64,000 bases of DNA from Arthrobacter sp. FW305-BF8 (GTDB lineage Bacteria; Actinomycetota; Actinomycetes; Actinomycetales; Micrococcaceae): contig NZ_CP084563.1 in NCBI RefSeq assembly GCF_021789315.1, positions 4,466-68,465 on the forward strand. Direction: 5' to 3'. A model generated the notes under the pieces. That model saw only the letters and a program-made list of their open reading frames with translations, was not told the DNA's origin and did no database searches. The translations under genes were made by a program, and so were the position numbers. Below are positions 51,612 through 59,534 of the stretch, piece after piece (the first letter of the stretch is position 1; each line of letters starts with the position of its first letter).

Positions 51612-51625
51612 CGTTGGTTTCAAAT

Positions 51626-51691
51626 CCATCCTAGCCTTACGGCTGAGTTTAGCCGGGATGGTTTTTCCGTCCGGGGACAAGCCCCGGAATA
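51626..51691 (+). terminator. Tandem leader hairpins, possible attenuator before the transfer operon
   Basis: CCATCC (51626-51631) pairs with GGATGG (51656-51661), enclosing an AGCC/GGCT stem, and is followed by TTTTT (51662-51666), an intrinsic-terminator layout. A second stem, TCCGGGG-ACAAG-CCCCGGA, follows at once near 51670-51690. Both lie between the promoter and the leader peptide. Confidence 0.65.
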
Positions 51692-51712
51692 GCCCAGGGG
51701 AGGGGCGACATC

Positions 51713-51799
51713 ATGCGAGTCACTATGCGGTGCAGGGGCGGGACTTACCTGTTCATCGGCTGCTGGTTTCGCGCCGACAGAATCAGGCGGTCGTCCTAA
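51713..51799 (+). CDS. 28-residue leader peptide coupled to the transfer operon
   Basis: ATG 51713 follows GGGGAGGGGCGACATC, the best ribosome-binding site in the leader. The product starts MRVTMRCRGGTYLFIGCWF and ends with a basic RADRIRRSS. Its stop TAA shares a base with the next ATG (TAATG), so ribosomes finishing it would reinitiate on the cell-wall hydrolase gene, which lacks its own site. Confidence 0.6.
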   Translation: MRVTMRCRGGTYLFIGCWFRADRIRRSS

Positions 51800-52926
51800 T
51801 GGGTGTCGCTGCTGCTGGGGCAGCAACAGCCGTTGCAGGTAAGGCGTTTCGAAAAGTCGTCGTTCCTGTTGCCGCCGCTACCACCCTCGCCCTGGGCTTC
51901 GTTGTTGTGGTTCTTGACGATGGCGGAACACCGGCTCAGGCCGCTTCTGCCTGTGCAGCACCTGGCACGTCAGCTGTATCCGCAGCATCAGCGGTCCCTG
52001 GCAGCACAGTGGCCGGGTTCGATGGTGAACAGATGAAGAACGCGGCCGCGATCATGAAGGCTGGAGAGGATCTGAAACTGCCCTTGGCCGCGCAGCTGAT
52101 CGGTGTTCAGGCTGCCATTGGCGAGTCCACGCTGCGGGTCATTGATTTCGGTGACGGTGCTGGCCCGGACTCACGGGGGCTGTTCCAGCAGCGCGCAAAT
52201 GGTTCGTGGGGTTCCTACGAGGACCGCATGGACCCCCACACCAGCGCTACAAACTTCTTCAAGGCTCTCCAGAACGTTCAGGGGTGGGAAACCCTTGAAC
52301 CGACCATTGCCATCCACCGCACGCAGCGGAACGCGGATCCACACCACTACACCCGGTTCCGGGAACAGGCCACGCAGATCGTCAAGGCACTCGGCGGGGA
52401 ATCGGCTTCCATGGTGGACCCGTCCGGGGTGTGCCCGGTCGAGGGAAACCAGGTTGTTGGCGAGATTGCCGGGAAGTGGGTCAAGCCCCTGCAGAAGGCT
52501 GTCATGACCAGCGGGTACGGCCCGCGGCCGGCCCCTCCCGGTACGGCCGGGGGAGTGCTGGCCAACTTCCACTATGGAATCGACTTCTCCACTCCTGGCC
52601 AGGCCGGGGTGATTGTGGCGATCACGGATCTGAAGATCGTGAAGATCAGAAACCTTGAAAGCCAGTTCGGAACCGGCATCACAGGCCAAACCCTGGACGG
52701 GAAGCTGACCATCGGGATGTACCACATGGAGGCCGGCTCTCTAAAGGTCAAGGAAGGCGACACCGTTGCCGCCGGAACCCCCCTCGGGACTGAAGGTGCG
52801 ACCGGCAACGTCTTCGGCCGGCACCTGCATATGGAGTTTTACGCCGGGGCCCTGCCGAATCCGATGATCCCGATCAACGCCACCATCGACCCCACACCGA
52901 TCCTCAAAGAGAAAGGCATCCTGTGA
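51799..52926 (+). CDS. Conjugal cell-wall hydrolase: lysozyme-like plus M23 peptidase domains
   Basis: The 375 residues from ATG 51799 begin with a membrane anchor at about 18-40 (VVVPVAAATTLALGFVVVVL). A lytic-transglycosylase-like domain follows (QLIGVQAAIGESTLRVIDFG, DSRGLFQQRANGSWGSYEDRMD). The C-terminal M23 metallopeptidase has HYGIDFSTP and RHLHMEF, the zinc-ligand motifs. It would open peptidoglycan locally for the transfer channel, like VirB1/TcpG in Gram-positive systems. It is the first large gene of the operon. Confidence 0.88.
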   Translation: MGVAAAGAATAVAGKAFRKVVVPVAAATTLALGFVVVVLDDGGTPAQAASACAAPGTSAVSAASAVPGSTVAGFDGEQMKNAAAIMKAGEDLKLPLAAQLIGVQAAIGESTLRVIDFGDGAGPDSRGLFQQRANGSWGSYEDRMDPHTSATNFFKALQNVQGWETLEPTIAIHRTQRNADPHHYTRFREQATQIVKALGGESASMVDPSGVCPVEGNQVVGEIAGKWVKPLQKAVMTSGYGPRPAPPGTAGGVLANFHYGIDFSTPGQAGVIVAITDLKIVKIRNLESQFGTGITGQTLDGKLTIGMYHMEAGSLKVKEGDTVAAGTPLGTEGATGNVFGRHLHMEFYAGALPNPMIPINATIDPTPILKEKGIL

Positions 52927-53459
52927 TGCGCAGAACCGCACTCGCCCCGGCCCTGCTGGCCACCGCTGCCCTGCTGACGGCCTGCGCCGGGACCCCAGCC
53001 GCACAGACGACCACCACAGCGGCCGCGCCGGCCCCGACCAGCACGGCGGATGCTGACGCGCACTCAGCCGGTGATGGCCACGGGCATGACGAGGCCTCCG
53101 AGCATTACCACGGCCCTAACGTCACCTGGGATGCCGCCGCCGAGGCGAGGGTCAAAGAGACCGCCGCGAAGGCGATGGTCCTGTTCGGCCGGCCTTCGGT
53201 GGAGGAGAAGACCTGGTTCAAGGATCTGGAACCGATGCTCGCGACCGAGTACAAGGAAGACGCCCGCTACATCGATCCGGCCCGTGTTCCGTTCTCCACC
53301 GTCACGGACGGTCCCGCGATCACCCGGGAGGCACAAAACCCCATGACGGTTACAGCGTCCTTCGACACCAACGCCGGGCCGTGGACGATGATGCTCCACC
53401 GCATCGGCCAGGACGATCCCTGGCTTGTCACCTCCATCAGCCCGGTGACTCCCCAGTGA
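52926..53459 (+). CDS. Transfer-operon lipoprotein
   Basis: This 177-residue protein has a signal peptide, MRRTALAPALLATAALLTAC, whose lipobox LTAC gives a lipidated cysteine at about 20. A Thr/Ala-rich linker and a His/Asp-rich patch (DADAHSAGDGHGHDEASEHYHGP) follow; the patch could bind metal. The folded part (KTWFKDLEPMLATEYKEDARYIDP, SFDTNAGPWTMMLHRIG) resembles small lipoproteins found in actinobacterial conjugation operons. It begins in a TGATG overlap with the hydrolase stop. Confidence 0.85.
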   Translation: MRRTALAPALLATAALLTACAGTPAAQTTTTAAAPAPTSTADADAHSAGDGHGHDEASEHYHGPNVTWDAAAEARVKETAAKAMVLFGRPSVEEKTWFKDLEPMLATEYKEDARYIDPARVPFSTVTDGPAITREAQNPMTVTASFDTNAGPWTMMLHRIGQDDPWLVTSISPVTPQ

Positions 53460-53641
53460 GCACGCCCACCGCCGGTGCTGACGAGTTCGGCACAGCACCG
53501 CTGTTCACCGACCCGCTAACCGTCCCGGAACGGCACAGCCCGCAGGGCACGGCCGCAAGCAGTGTCCCGGTCCTGTTCCAGGAACCGGCACCAGAGATTT
53601 TCAGAAGTCAGAACCCCGCAATCGAAAGGAAGACCCGATGA
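53456..53641 (+). CDS. Small Pro-rich protein of the transfer operon, 61 residues
   Basis: GTG 53456 overlaps the lipoprotein stop (GTGA), and its stop overlaps the ATG of the ATPase gene (ATGA). The product begins MSTPTAGADEFGTAPLFTDPL, has SVPVLFQEPAPEIF and ends basic (IERKTR). It is disordered-looking. Double overlap is good evidence of translation; the function is unknown. Confidence 0.65.
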   Translation: MSTPTAGADEFGTAPLFTDPLTVPERHSPQGTAASSVPVLFQEPAPEIFRSQNPAIERKTR

Positions 53642-54831
53642 GCACCAACTGGTCAGGCGCCGAGCGGAAGTCACGCGCCCCCATCAGCCTGCTGAACCCC
53701 GAACCGTCGGCAGAAGATAACGCCGCAGAACCCGTCAAGGAAACCGCGACACTGACCGTTGCTATCAGTGAGCCGGCACAGGCCCAGCAGGCGGCCGTGG
53801 AAGCTCAGGCGGCCCCCTTGGTCAGCGGCCGGCGCAGCGCATCAGTGCTGCAAAAAGACAACATGAACGACGAGCTGCCACCGGCCACCGGTTGGCAGGC
53901 CTTCCTGCGGACCGTCACGTTCGGGCTGATCAAGCCCAAGGTCGGCGCAGCCGAGCTGGCCCGCCGCACTGACCTTTCCGCGATCCAACGGGTCTACTCC
54001 AGGCCCATGCGCATCATGGTCGCCCAGCCCCTGGGCGGGGTCGGCAAGACCATGTGCAGCGTGGGAATCGGATCAACCTTCGGGATCCACTCCGGCCAGC
54101 ACGCCATCGTCTGGGACAACAACGAAATGATGGGCACCCTCGGTGTGCGGACCAACGCCAACGGCTCTACCCGCACCGTGTGGGACCTGCTGAACGTGCT
54201 GGAAAAGTTCGAAACCATCGAGGCCCGTAAAGGCGATTTTTCCTACTACACCCGCCACCAAGGCAAGAACCAGTTCTCCGTCCTGGCGTCGGACGAAGAC
54301 CCGGACCGAATGAAGTCCATCGGCGCGGACGAATTCAACCGCATCCACACGGTGGTCAGCCGGTTCTACGACACCATCGTCCTGGACACTGGAAACAACA
54401 CCCGCTCCGAAAACTGGCTGGCCTCCATCGACGTCACAGACCAGCTCGTGATCCCTGTCCGCCTCCAGCGCAACGCCGTCGTCTCGGCCCTGCGAATGAT
54501 CGAACAGCTCGAATCCATGTCCGAGCGCCAGGGCAACCCGCACTACAAGAACCTCGTCGCCAACGCCGTCGTCGTCATCACCCAGGGCGGAGGCGCCAAA
54601 GTCTCGGCGACCGATCAAGCGGACCTCCGCGCCCAGCTCGAATCCACGGTGCGGTCCATCATCGATATCCCCTATGACGCGGCCCTGGACAACGGCTCAA
54701 TCATCGACTGGCAGCTCGTGGGTGATCCCGCCCGCCGCGCCTTCGAACGCGTCACCGCAGAAATCGCCGCAGGCCTGCTCGAGGTAGACAACCGCATCGC
54801 CCACGCACGTATCCACACCACCAACCGATAG
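53638..54831 (+). CDS. ParA/MinD-like ATPase of the transfer operon
   Basis: This 397-residue protein has a disordered 100-residue N-terminus, then an ATPase domain with Walker A AQPLGGVGKT (129-138), DNNEMMGTLGVR in place of a usual DxDxQ, and Walker B YDTIVLDTGNN. Such proteins (VirC1-like) are regular members of actinobacterial T4SS operons and may bring the relaxosome to the channel. It is separate from the partition ParA at 46139 and only distantly similar. Confidence 0.85.
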   Translation: MSTNWSGAERKSRAPISLLNPEPSAEDNAAEPVKETATLTVAISEPAQAQQAAVEAQAAPLVSGRRSASVLQKDNMNDELPPATGWQAFLRTVTFGLIKPKVGAAELARRTDLSAIQRVYSRPMRIMVAQPLGGVGKTMCSVGIGSTFGIHSGQHAIVWDNNEMMGTLGVRTNANGSTRTVWDLLNVLEKFETIEARKGDFSYYTRHQGKNQFSVLASDEDPDRMKSIGADEFNRIHTVVSRFYDTIVLDTGNNTRSENWLASIDVTDQLVIPVRLQRNAVVSALRMIEQLESMSERQGNPHYKNLVANAVVVITQGGGAKVSATDQADLRAQLESTVRSIIDIPYDAALDNGSIIDWQLVGDPARRAFERVTAEIAAGLLEVDNRIAHARIHTTNR

Positions 54832-54843
54832 GAAACCCACACC

Positions 54844-55179
54844 ATGTTCAAGAGCATCCTCACCAACGTCACCATCCCCGCGGCCGCAGATAACCCCTTG
54901 GACGGGGTGACACCCAACATCAACGTCTTCGGAGTTCAGTTCCAAGGCGCGGTCCAGCTGATCCTCGGCGGGCTCTGGGCCCTGGTGCTGATCCTGGTCA
55001 CCGCCGCTTTCCTAATGAACCTGGGCAAGTGGGGAATCGCACGGCAGCGCGGCCACTCGGACGACATTGCAGATGGCGCGGACGGTGCCAAGCGCAGCGG
55101 TGTCGCCTTCGCCGCCGTCGCCGGCGCCAGCGTCATCATCGGCGGCATCCTCGCACTGACTGCCGCAGCAGGAGCCTAG
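54844..55179 (+). CDS. Two-helix membrane protein, pilin/VirB2-like
   Basis: This 111-residue protein has two membrane segments, at about 36-61 (LILGGLWALVLILVTAAFLM) and 85-108 (GVAFAAVAGASVIIGGILALTAA), joined by a charged loop (GKWGIARQRGHSDDIADGADGAKRS). Size and layout match VirB2/TrbC-type small membrane subunits of T4SS. There is no cleavable signal peptide. It starts 12 bp after the ATPase gene. Confidence 0.78.
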   Translation: MFKSILTNVTIPAAADNPLDGVTPNINVFGVQFQGAVQLILGGLWALVLILVTAAFLMNLGKWGIARQRGHSDDIADGADGAKRSGVAFAAVAGASVIIGGILALTAAAGA

Positions 55180-55239
55180 CCAACTGGTGGCACACTTCAT
55201 CGTTGGCAGCTGTCTCCTACCGAAGAACGGAACCAGACC

Positions 55240-56031
55240 ATGAGAACGAAATGGAAGCTACTGATCGCGATTGCCGCCGTCGTGGTGATCGTGGCAGTCG
55301 CCGTCGTCCTGATAAATCTCCGCCCCACGGAACAGGCTTCACAGCCCGAACCCACCGCTGGCACGGACATGGTCGCTGGCACGCTCGGATTTCCAGTCTC
55401 CAAAATCAGCATCGGAGAAGGCGGAACCACAACGGCCGCCGACGGCAAAACGCCCATCGGCTACAACGGCACCTGCGACTCCGCCGCCCAGGCAGCAGCC
55501 AACTACACGCCGGTCCTGCACGATGTGAACACTAAAACCTGGGAAGCCCAGAAAGCCACGATGAAGACGTTGGCCTCGGACGAAGCATGGATCAAGGATG
55601 CAGTTCTGCTTGGCGACACCTTCACGACGGCGGCCGCGTCCGGAAACTTCAAGAGCTTCGACGGCGGCTGGCTCGACCGGGTGGATGTCAAAGCCGGGGG
55701 CCTCTACCGGCTCGTTTCCTGCGAAGCCGAGAACCGCGCATTGATTCAGGTGGTTTATGGCGGTCTGCGCGGCGGTGAAGCAGAACCCGGTGGCTACTTC
55801 GGTACCGATTCCCTGGAACTCGTTTGGGACGGAGATTGGAAAATCTCTGACGTCCTGGTGCGTATTGATGACACAGAACTTGCTGACAAGTTCCCTGACC
55901 AAGGCCCTGCGGGCGGTCTCGTCGGCGCTTCAACCGGAGAGATGCCCACTCTCGATAACGGGCTGGTCAGCCGCTACTTCGAAAACCTGAGCAAAGAAGG
56001 CTGGGTGGAATATGCAAACGCTACGCGCTAG
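55240..56031 (+). CDS. Membrane-anchored T4SS protein, VirB8/TcpC-like by position
   Basis: A single N-terminal membrane anchor (about 6-28) of this 263-residue protein is followed by a large extracellular part with GTLGFPVSKISIGEGG, ATMKTLASDEAWIKDAVLLGDTF and YFGTDSLELVWDGDWKISDVLV. One anchor plus an NTF2-like external domain is the plan of VirB8/TcpC channel components. Its end overlaps the next gene by 20 bp. The assignment rests on layout, not on a motif. Confidence 0.72.
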   Translation: MRTKWKLLIAIAAVVVIVAVAVVLINLRPTEQASQPEPTAGTDMVAGTLGFPVSKISIGEGGTTTAADGKTPIGYNGTCDSAAQAAANYTPVLHDVNTKTWEAQKATMKTLASDEAWIKDAVLLGDTFTTAAASGNFKSFDGGWLDRVDVKAGGLYRLVSCEAENRALIQVVYGGLRGGEAEPGGYFGTDSLELVWDGDWKISDVLVRIDDTELADKFPDQGPAGGLVGASTGEMPTLDNGLVSRYFENLSKEGWVEYANATR

Positions 56032-57937
56032 CAGCAGGATCCGCTTGATTGCCGCTTTCCTCGCGGTCTTCTTGGGCTTCGGTGTTCTCACAGCCGGATC
56101 CGCTCAAGCAGCGGATGACATCAACGCCTCAGAAAAGTTGAATGCCGATCAATTGAAGCGGCTGGCGGGCTTGCCGGCAGAGCAGCGCGACGGCATTCGT
56201 GACCGTCTCAACAGCGAACTCGCCAAGAACGTCTGTGGGCCTCAATTTCTTGGTGCAACGATGATCGGCCAGGACTGCACGGGAATGGCAACCCGCGCTT
56301 TCAACAGCTTCCTAGACACCCCCGAGAAGTCCTTGGACTACCGGCCTGCAGAAGGACAGCGCGAGTTTTGCTCATCACTGGCGCGGGAAGGGGCACCGCC
56401 AACTGCCCTGGGCATATGTGCGGTATCGAGCACATGGAACGAATTCGCCCCGCTTGCTGGTGCTGTGTTGCGTACAGCTGTTTCTACACAGCCTGGCGGG
56501 CAGTTTGTGCTGGGTGCGGTGGACACAGTGGCGTTTATCGCCAATGCCAAGGACGGGTTTGAGAAGTTTGCGAACTCGACTAAGGAAGCCGGCGTGACGG
56601 CCACGAACGAGGTTCTGGTGAACCTTTTGAAAGTCTCAGAGTTTCAGGTCGATGACGGGTTCCGAAACACCTGGTCAGTCTTTTCCGGTGTCGGGATCGT
56701 GCTGCTGGCACTGATGTTCTTCAAACTCTTCCGGGACTACTCGGGTGAAAAAATCGACCCTGACGCCATGCGTGAATCGGTGATCTGGTACGCCCCACTC
56801 GCGGTTCTGCTGGCATTGTTCGGCCCGGTCCTGGGGTACGTGGGCAACAACGCATTGGTTCAGGTTACTGAGTCGATCAGCCCATGGACCTCAAACCAGA
56901 TCGGGGACTTCGCCACAAGCATTTCCCGTTTCGCCTCCTACGAGTCCAGCGGCGTTTTCGGACCGCTGGCAGCCGTGCTGCTGTTCGGGTTGCTGTTTAT
57001 CGGGGCCTGGGCGCTCCTGGGGCTGTTCGCCCTGCAGCCGCTCGCCCTGTCGCTGCTGGGCGTAGGCATTGCGTTGATGATCGGCTTCATGATCCATCCC
57101 GAACACCGGGGCCGGGTCGCCAAGGCCGGGTCGCTGTGGCTCGGTATTGCCTTGTCCAAACCGCTGATTCTGTTGATCATGGGTGCGCTGTTCAGCTTCA
57201 TCTCGAACCGCCCCGCGTTCCAGGGCGAGGGTACCGGGGATGCCTTGGTGAACGCCTCTTCAGTGTTCATCGCGGCCGCCGCAATGGTCGTCCTGGCGTT
57301 CTCACCCGCGCTGCTGTTCAAATTCGTCCCGATACTGCCGTCCTCGGCCAGTTCATTGGGTGCTAACCGGCCCTCGATTGCAGGGGCGGCGATGGTGGCC
57401 GGCGCCGGTGCCGGGATCGGTGCAATGATCCGTCAGCGCCGCACCATGCAGGCACAGTCCGGCTCGTCCGGCGGTGGGCGCTCCGGTGCTGCCGTCAGCG
57501 GGGCGGCAACCCAGACATCAGACGGGCCTAGCTTCTCGGCCGGTCCTGACGGGGGTCTGACCGGTGGGGAAGCTAGGCCCGGCGCACCTACAGGCAGCGG
57601 CCGTCGTAGTGCCAGTGGCACCAGACAGGGGACTGCCGGGATGGGAGCCGCTGGCCAGGATGCACCGGCTGCACCTGATACCCGCACCATTGCCCAGGCG
57701 CAACGGGATGACCGGGCCGGTACTCCGGCCGGAAAAACTGCTGCTGCTGCCCGCAGTGGAGCGGGGGCTGTTGGCCGGGGCACTATGGCGGCCACTCGGG
57801 GATCCGCCAAGATCGCCGCAGGTGGGGCGACAGCGTTCCTGTTGGCCGGGCGTGAAGCATCACGGCAGGCCGCACTGCGCGGCCGTCAGGGCGTGAACTC
57901 GATGGTGCCTGATACCGATCACATCAGCGGCCGGTAA
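56012..57937 (+). CDS. VirB6/TrbL-like polytopic channel protein
   Basis: This 641-residue protein has a signal peptide (cleavage near GSAQAADD), then an extracellular part with cysteines (NVCGPQFLGATMIGQDCTGMA). Several membrane segments follow between about 225 and 450 (VGIVLLALMFFKLF, LAVLLALFGPVLGYVG, LAAVLLFGLLFIGAWALLGLFALQPLALSLLGVGIALMIGF). The cytoplasmic tail of some 180 residues is Gly/Ala/Arg-rich and disordered. This is the arrangement of VirB6/TrbL proteins of Gram-positive T4SS. It is preceded by GGGTGGAA. Confidence 0.85.
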   Translation: MQTLRASSRIRLIAAFLAVFLGFGVLTAGSAQAADDINASEKLNADQLKRLAGLPAEQRDGIRDRLNSELAKNVCGPQFLGATMIGQDCTGMATRAFNSFLDTPEKSLDYRPAEGQREFCSSLAREGAPPTALGICAVSSTWNEFAPLAGAVLRTAVSTQPGGQFVLGAVDTVAFIANAKDGFEKFANSTKEAGVTATNEVLVNLLKVSEFQVDDGFRNTWSVFSGVGIVLLALMFFKLFRDYSGEKIDPDAMRESVIWYAPLAVLLALFGPVLGYVGNNALVQVTESISPWTSNQIGDFATSISRFASYESSGVFGPLAAVLLFGLLFIGAWALLGLFALQPLALSLLGVGIALMIGFMIHPEHRGRVAKAGSLWLGIALSKPLILLIMGALFSFISNRPAFQGEGTGDALVNASSVFIAAAAMVVLAFSPALLFKFVPILPSSASSLGANRPSIAGAAMVAGAGAGIGAMIRQRRTMQAQSGSSGGGRSGAAVSGAATQTSDGPSFSAGPDGGLTGGEARPGAPTGSGRRSASGTRQGTAGMGAAGQDAPAAPDTRTIAQAQRDDRAGTPAGKTAAAARSGAGAVGRGTMAATRGSAKIAAGGATAFLLAGREASRQAALRGRQGVNSMVPDTDHISGR

Positions 57938-57968
57938 TGAGCAGTACGAAAGCAGGGGAGTAGGTCTG

Positions 57969-59534
57969 ATGGGACGCATGGTTGTTGTCGGTGGTGAGGT
58001 TTCCCGCCGTGGTTTGTGGGGCGGGAACCGTACCGGTCCTGAGTGGATTGGGCTCAGTATCGCCCTGGCTTCGGGGATGGTGGCGATCATTGCTCTCTCG
58101 GACGTGATCGTGCTTGGCCTGATCCTGGGCGCTGCGATCATCGGCCTCGGTGTCGTGCTGACCACTCCGAGCAAGATCACTGGGTACCGGTCCCTCGGTG
58201 CTCTGCTCGTTGAGCGGCACCACCAGCGCTCCCGCAGGAAAAACAAGACCGCGACGTTTGTTCCGGTGAAGTTCCGGGATCAGACCCGCATGGTCAAGGC
58301 CGGCAAGGCCGACCGTGCCCGGGCCGATGAAAAGGGCATGATCGAGGTTCCAGTGACACACCGGAACAATGCCCCGCTCATGGTGGGGACGGTCCGCCCG
58401 TTCACCGTGCAGACCCCTACCGGGCCGATGACAGTTTTCCGTCATGGCGGCCGGATCAAAACCCCGTACTACACGGTGACCGTGGAAGTCATGGGTTCTT
58501 CCTCCGGGATCCGGGAGGAAAACCGTGAAGATTCCGCTTATGTGGCCCGCGGTCAGTTCCTGGCCCGCATGGCCCGACGGCAGTCCCTTATTTCCCACGT
58601 CCAGACTCTTTCCCGTGCCGTACCCATGGATTCCACTGACCACCTGCTGTGGATCAAGGACAAGCAGGCCCAGGGCATTAACCGGCTGCTGATCACCTCC
58701 TACGGGGATCTGGTGCAAACTTTGCAGTCCCGCTCAGAACAGCACCGCACCTACGAGACCTTCCGCATTCCTCGGTCCGCTGCTTTGTCCCTGAAGGCCT
58801 CCAAGCTTGGCGGCGGGGACACCGGACTGGGGTTGGCGATTCATCAGGAAATCCGTACCGCTCTGGCCCAGGCGCAGATGATGGGCGGCATCCAGGATTA
58901 CCGCACCCTGGGACCTGAACAGATGGCGGCGCTCCTGCGGCACCTTCAGGATCCGGATTTCGACATTGACGATGATGAGAACGCGGACCTGGCAGACTGC
59001 TGGCAGCACTTGGACGGCGATTCCTCGGATTCTTCCGTGGTCATCAACGGCCACTGGCACACCCGCACCGGGTACGTCCCGGCCTCAGCTTTCAGCCCCG
59101 AGGCCATTCCCGTTTCTGCTCTGCAATCCCTGGTCTCCGGAATCCAGCCGGCCGTGGTCCACACCGTCTCCATGGTGATGGAACTTTCCGATGCCCGCAC
59201 CGCACGAGGGAAAGCCCGCACGGACGCGGCCATGGACCGCGCCAAGGGCAAGGAAGTCGCCAAGTCCGGTGTCGTCACCGACGGATCAGAAGAAGTCCTC
59301 ATGGGCGCATCCAGCCAAAGGCTCCTGGATCTCAAACCCGGTTCCGGGCATCACGGTGCCGCGTACGCGCTCTACATCTCCTACTCCGTCGAATCAGAGG
59401 ATGAGCTGCTGACCACCGCTGACCTGATCGAGGCTGCAGCCGCGGATGCCGGGATCGAATTCATTGACTGGATGGATCACCGCAACGATCTGGCCCTGAT
59501 CACGACCATGCCGTTCACGAGAGGAATCCGATGA
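57969..59534 (+). CDS. SCO6880-family T4SS protein
   Basis: This 521-residue protein has two membrane segments near the N-terminus (WIGLSIALASGMVAIIALSDVIVLGLILGAAIIGLGVVL) and a large cytoplasmic part with ERHHQRSRRKNKTATFVP, a region like the N-terminal domain of VirB4 (TSYGDLVQTLQSRSEQHRTYETFR) and GYVPASAFSPEAIPVSALQSLVSG. SCO6880-type proteins combine a PrgI-like membrane part with a VirB4 N-terminal-like domain and always precede the ATPase, as here. It overlaps that gene by ATGA. Confidence 0.85.
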   Translation: MGRMVVVGGEVSRRGLWGGNRTGPEWIGLSIALASGMVAIIALSDVIVLGLILGAAIIGLGVVLTTPSKITGYRSLGALLVERHHQRSRRKNKTATFVPVKFRDQTRMVKAGKADRARADEKGMIEVPVTHRNNAPLMVGTVRPFTVQTPTGPMTVFRHGGRIKTPYYTVTVEVMGSSSGIREENREDSAYVARGQFLARMARRQSLISHVQTLSRAVPMDSTDHLLWIKDKQAQGINRLLITSYGDLVQTLQSRSEQHRTYETFRIPRSAALSLKASKLGGGDTGLGLAIHQEIRTALAQAQMMGGIQDYRTLGPEQMAALLRHLQDPDFDIDDDENADLADCWQHLDGDSSDSSVVINGHWHTRTGYVPASAFSPEAIPVSALQSLVSGIQPAVVHTVSMVMELSDARTARGKARTDAAMDRAKGKEVAKSGVVTDGSEEVLMGASSQRLLDLKPGSGHHGAAYALYISYSVESEDELLTTADLIEAAAADAGIEFIDWMDHRNDLALITTMPFTRGIR

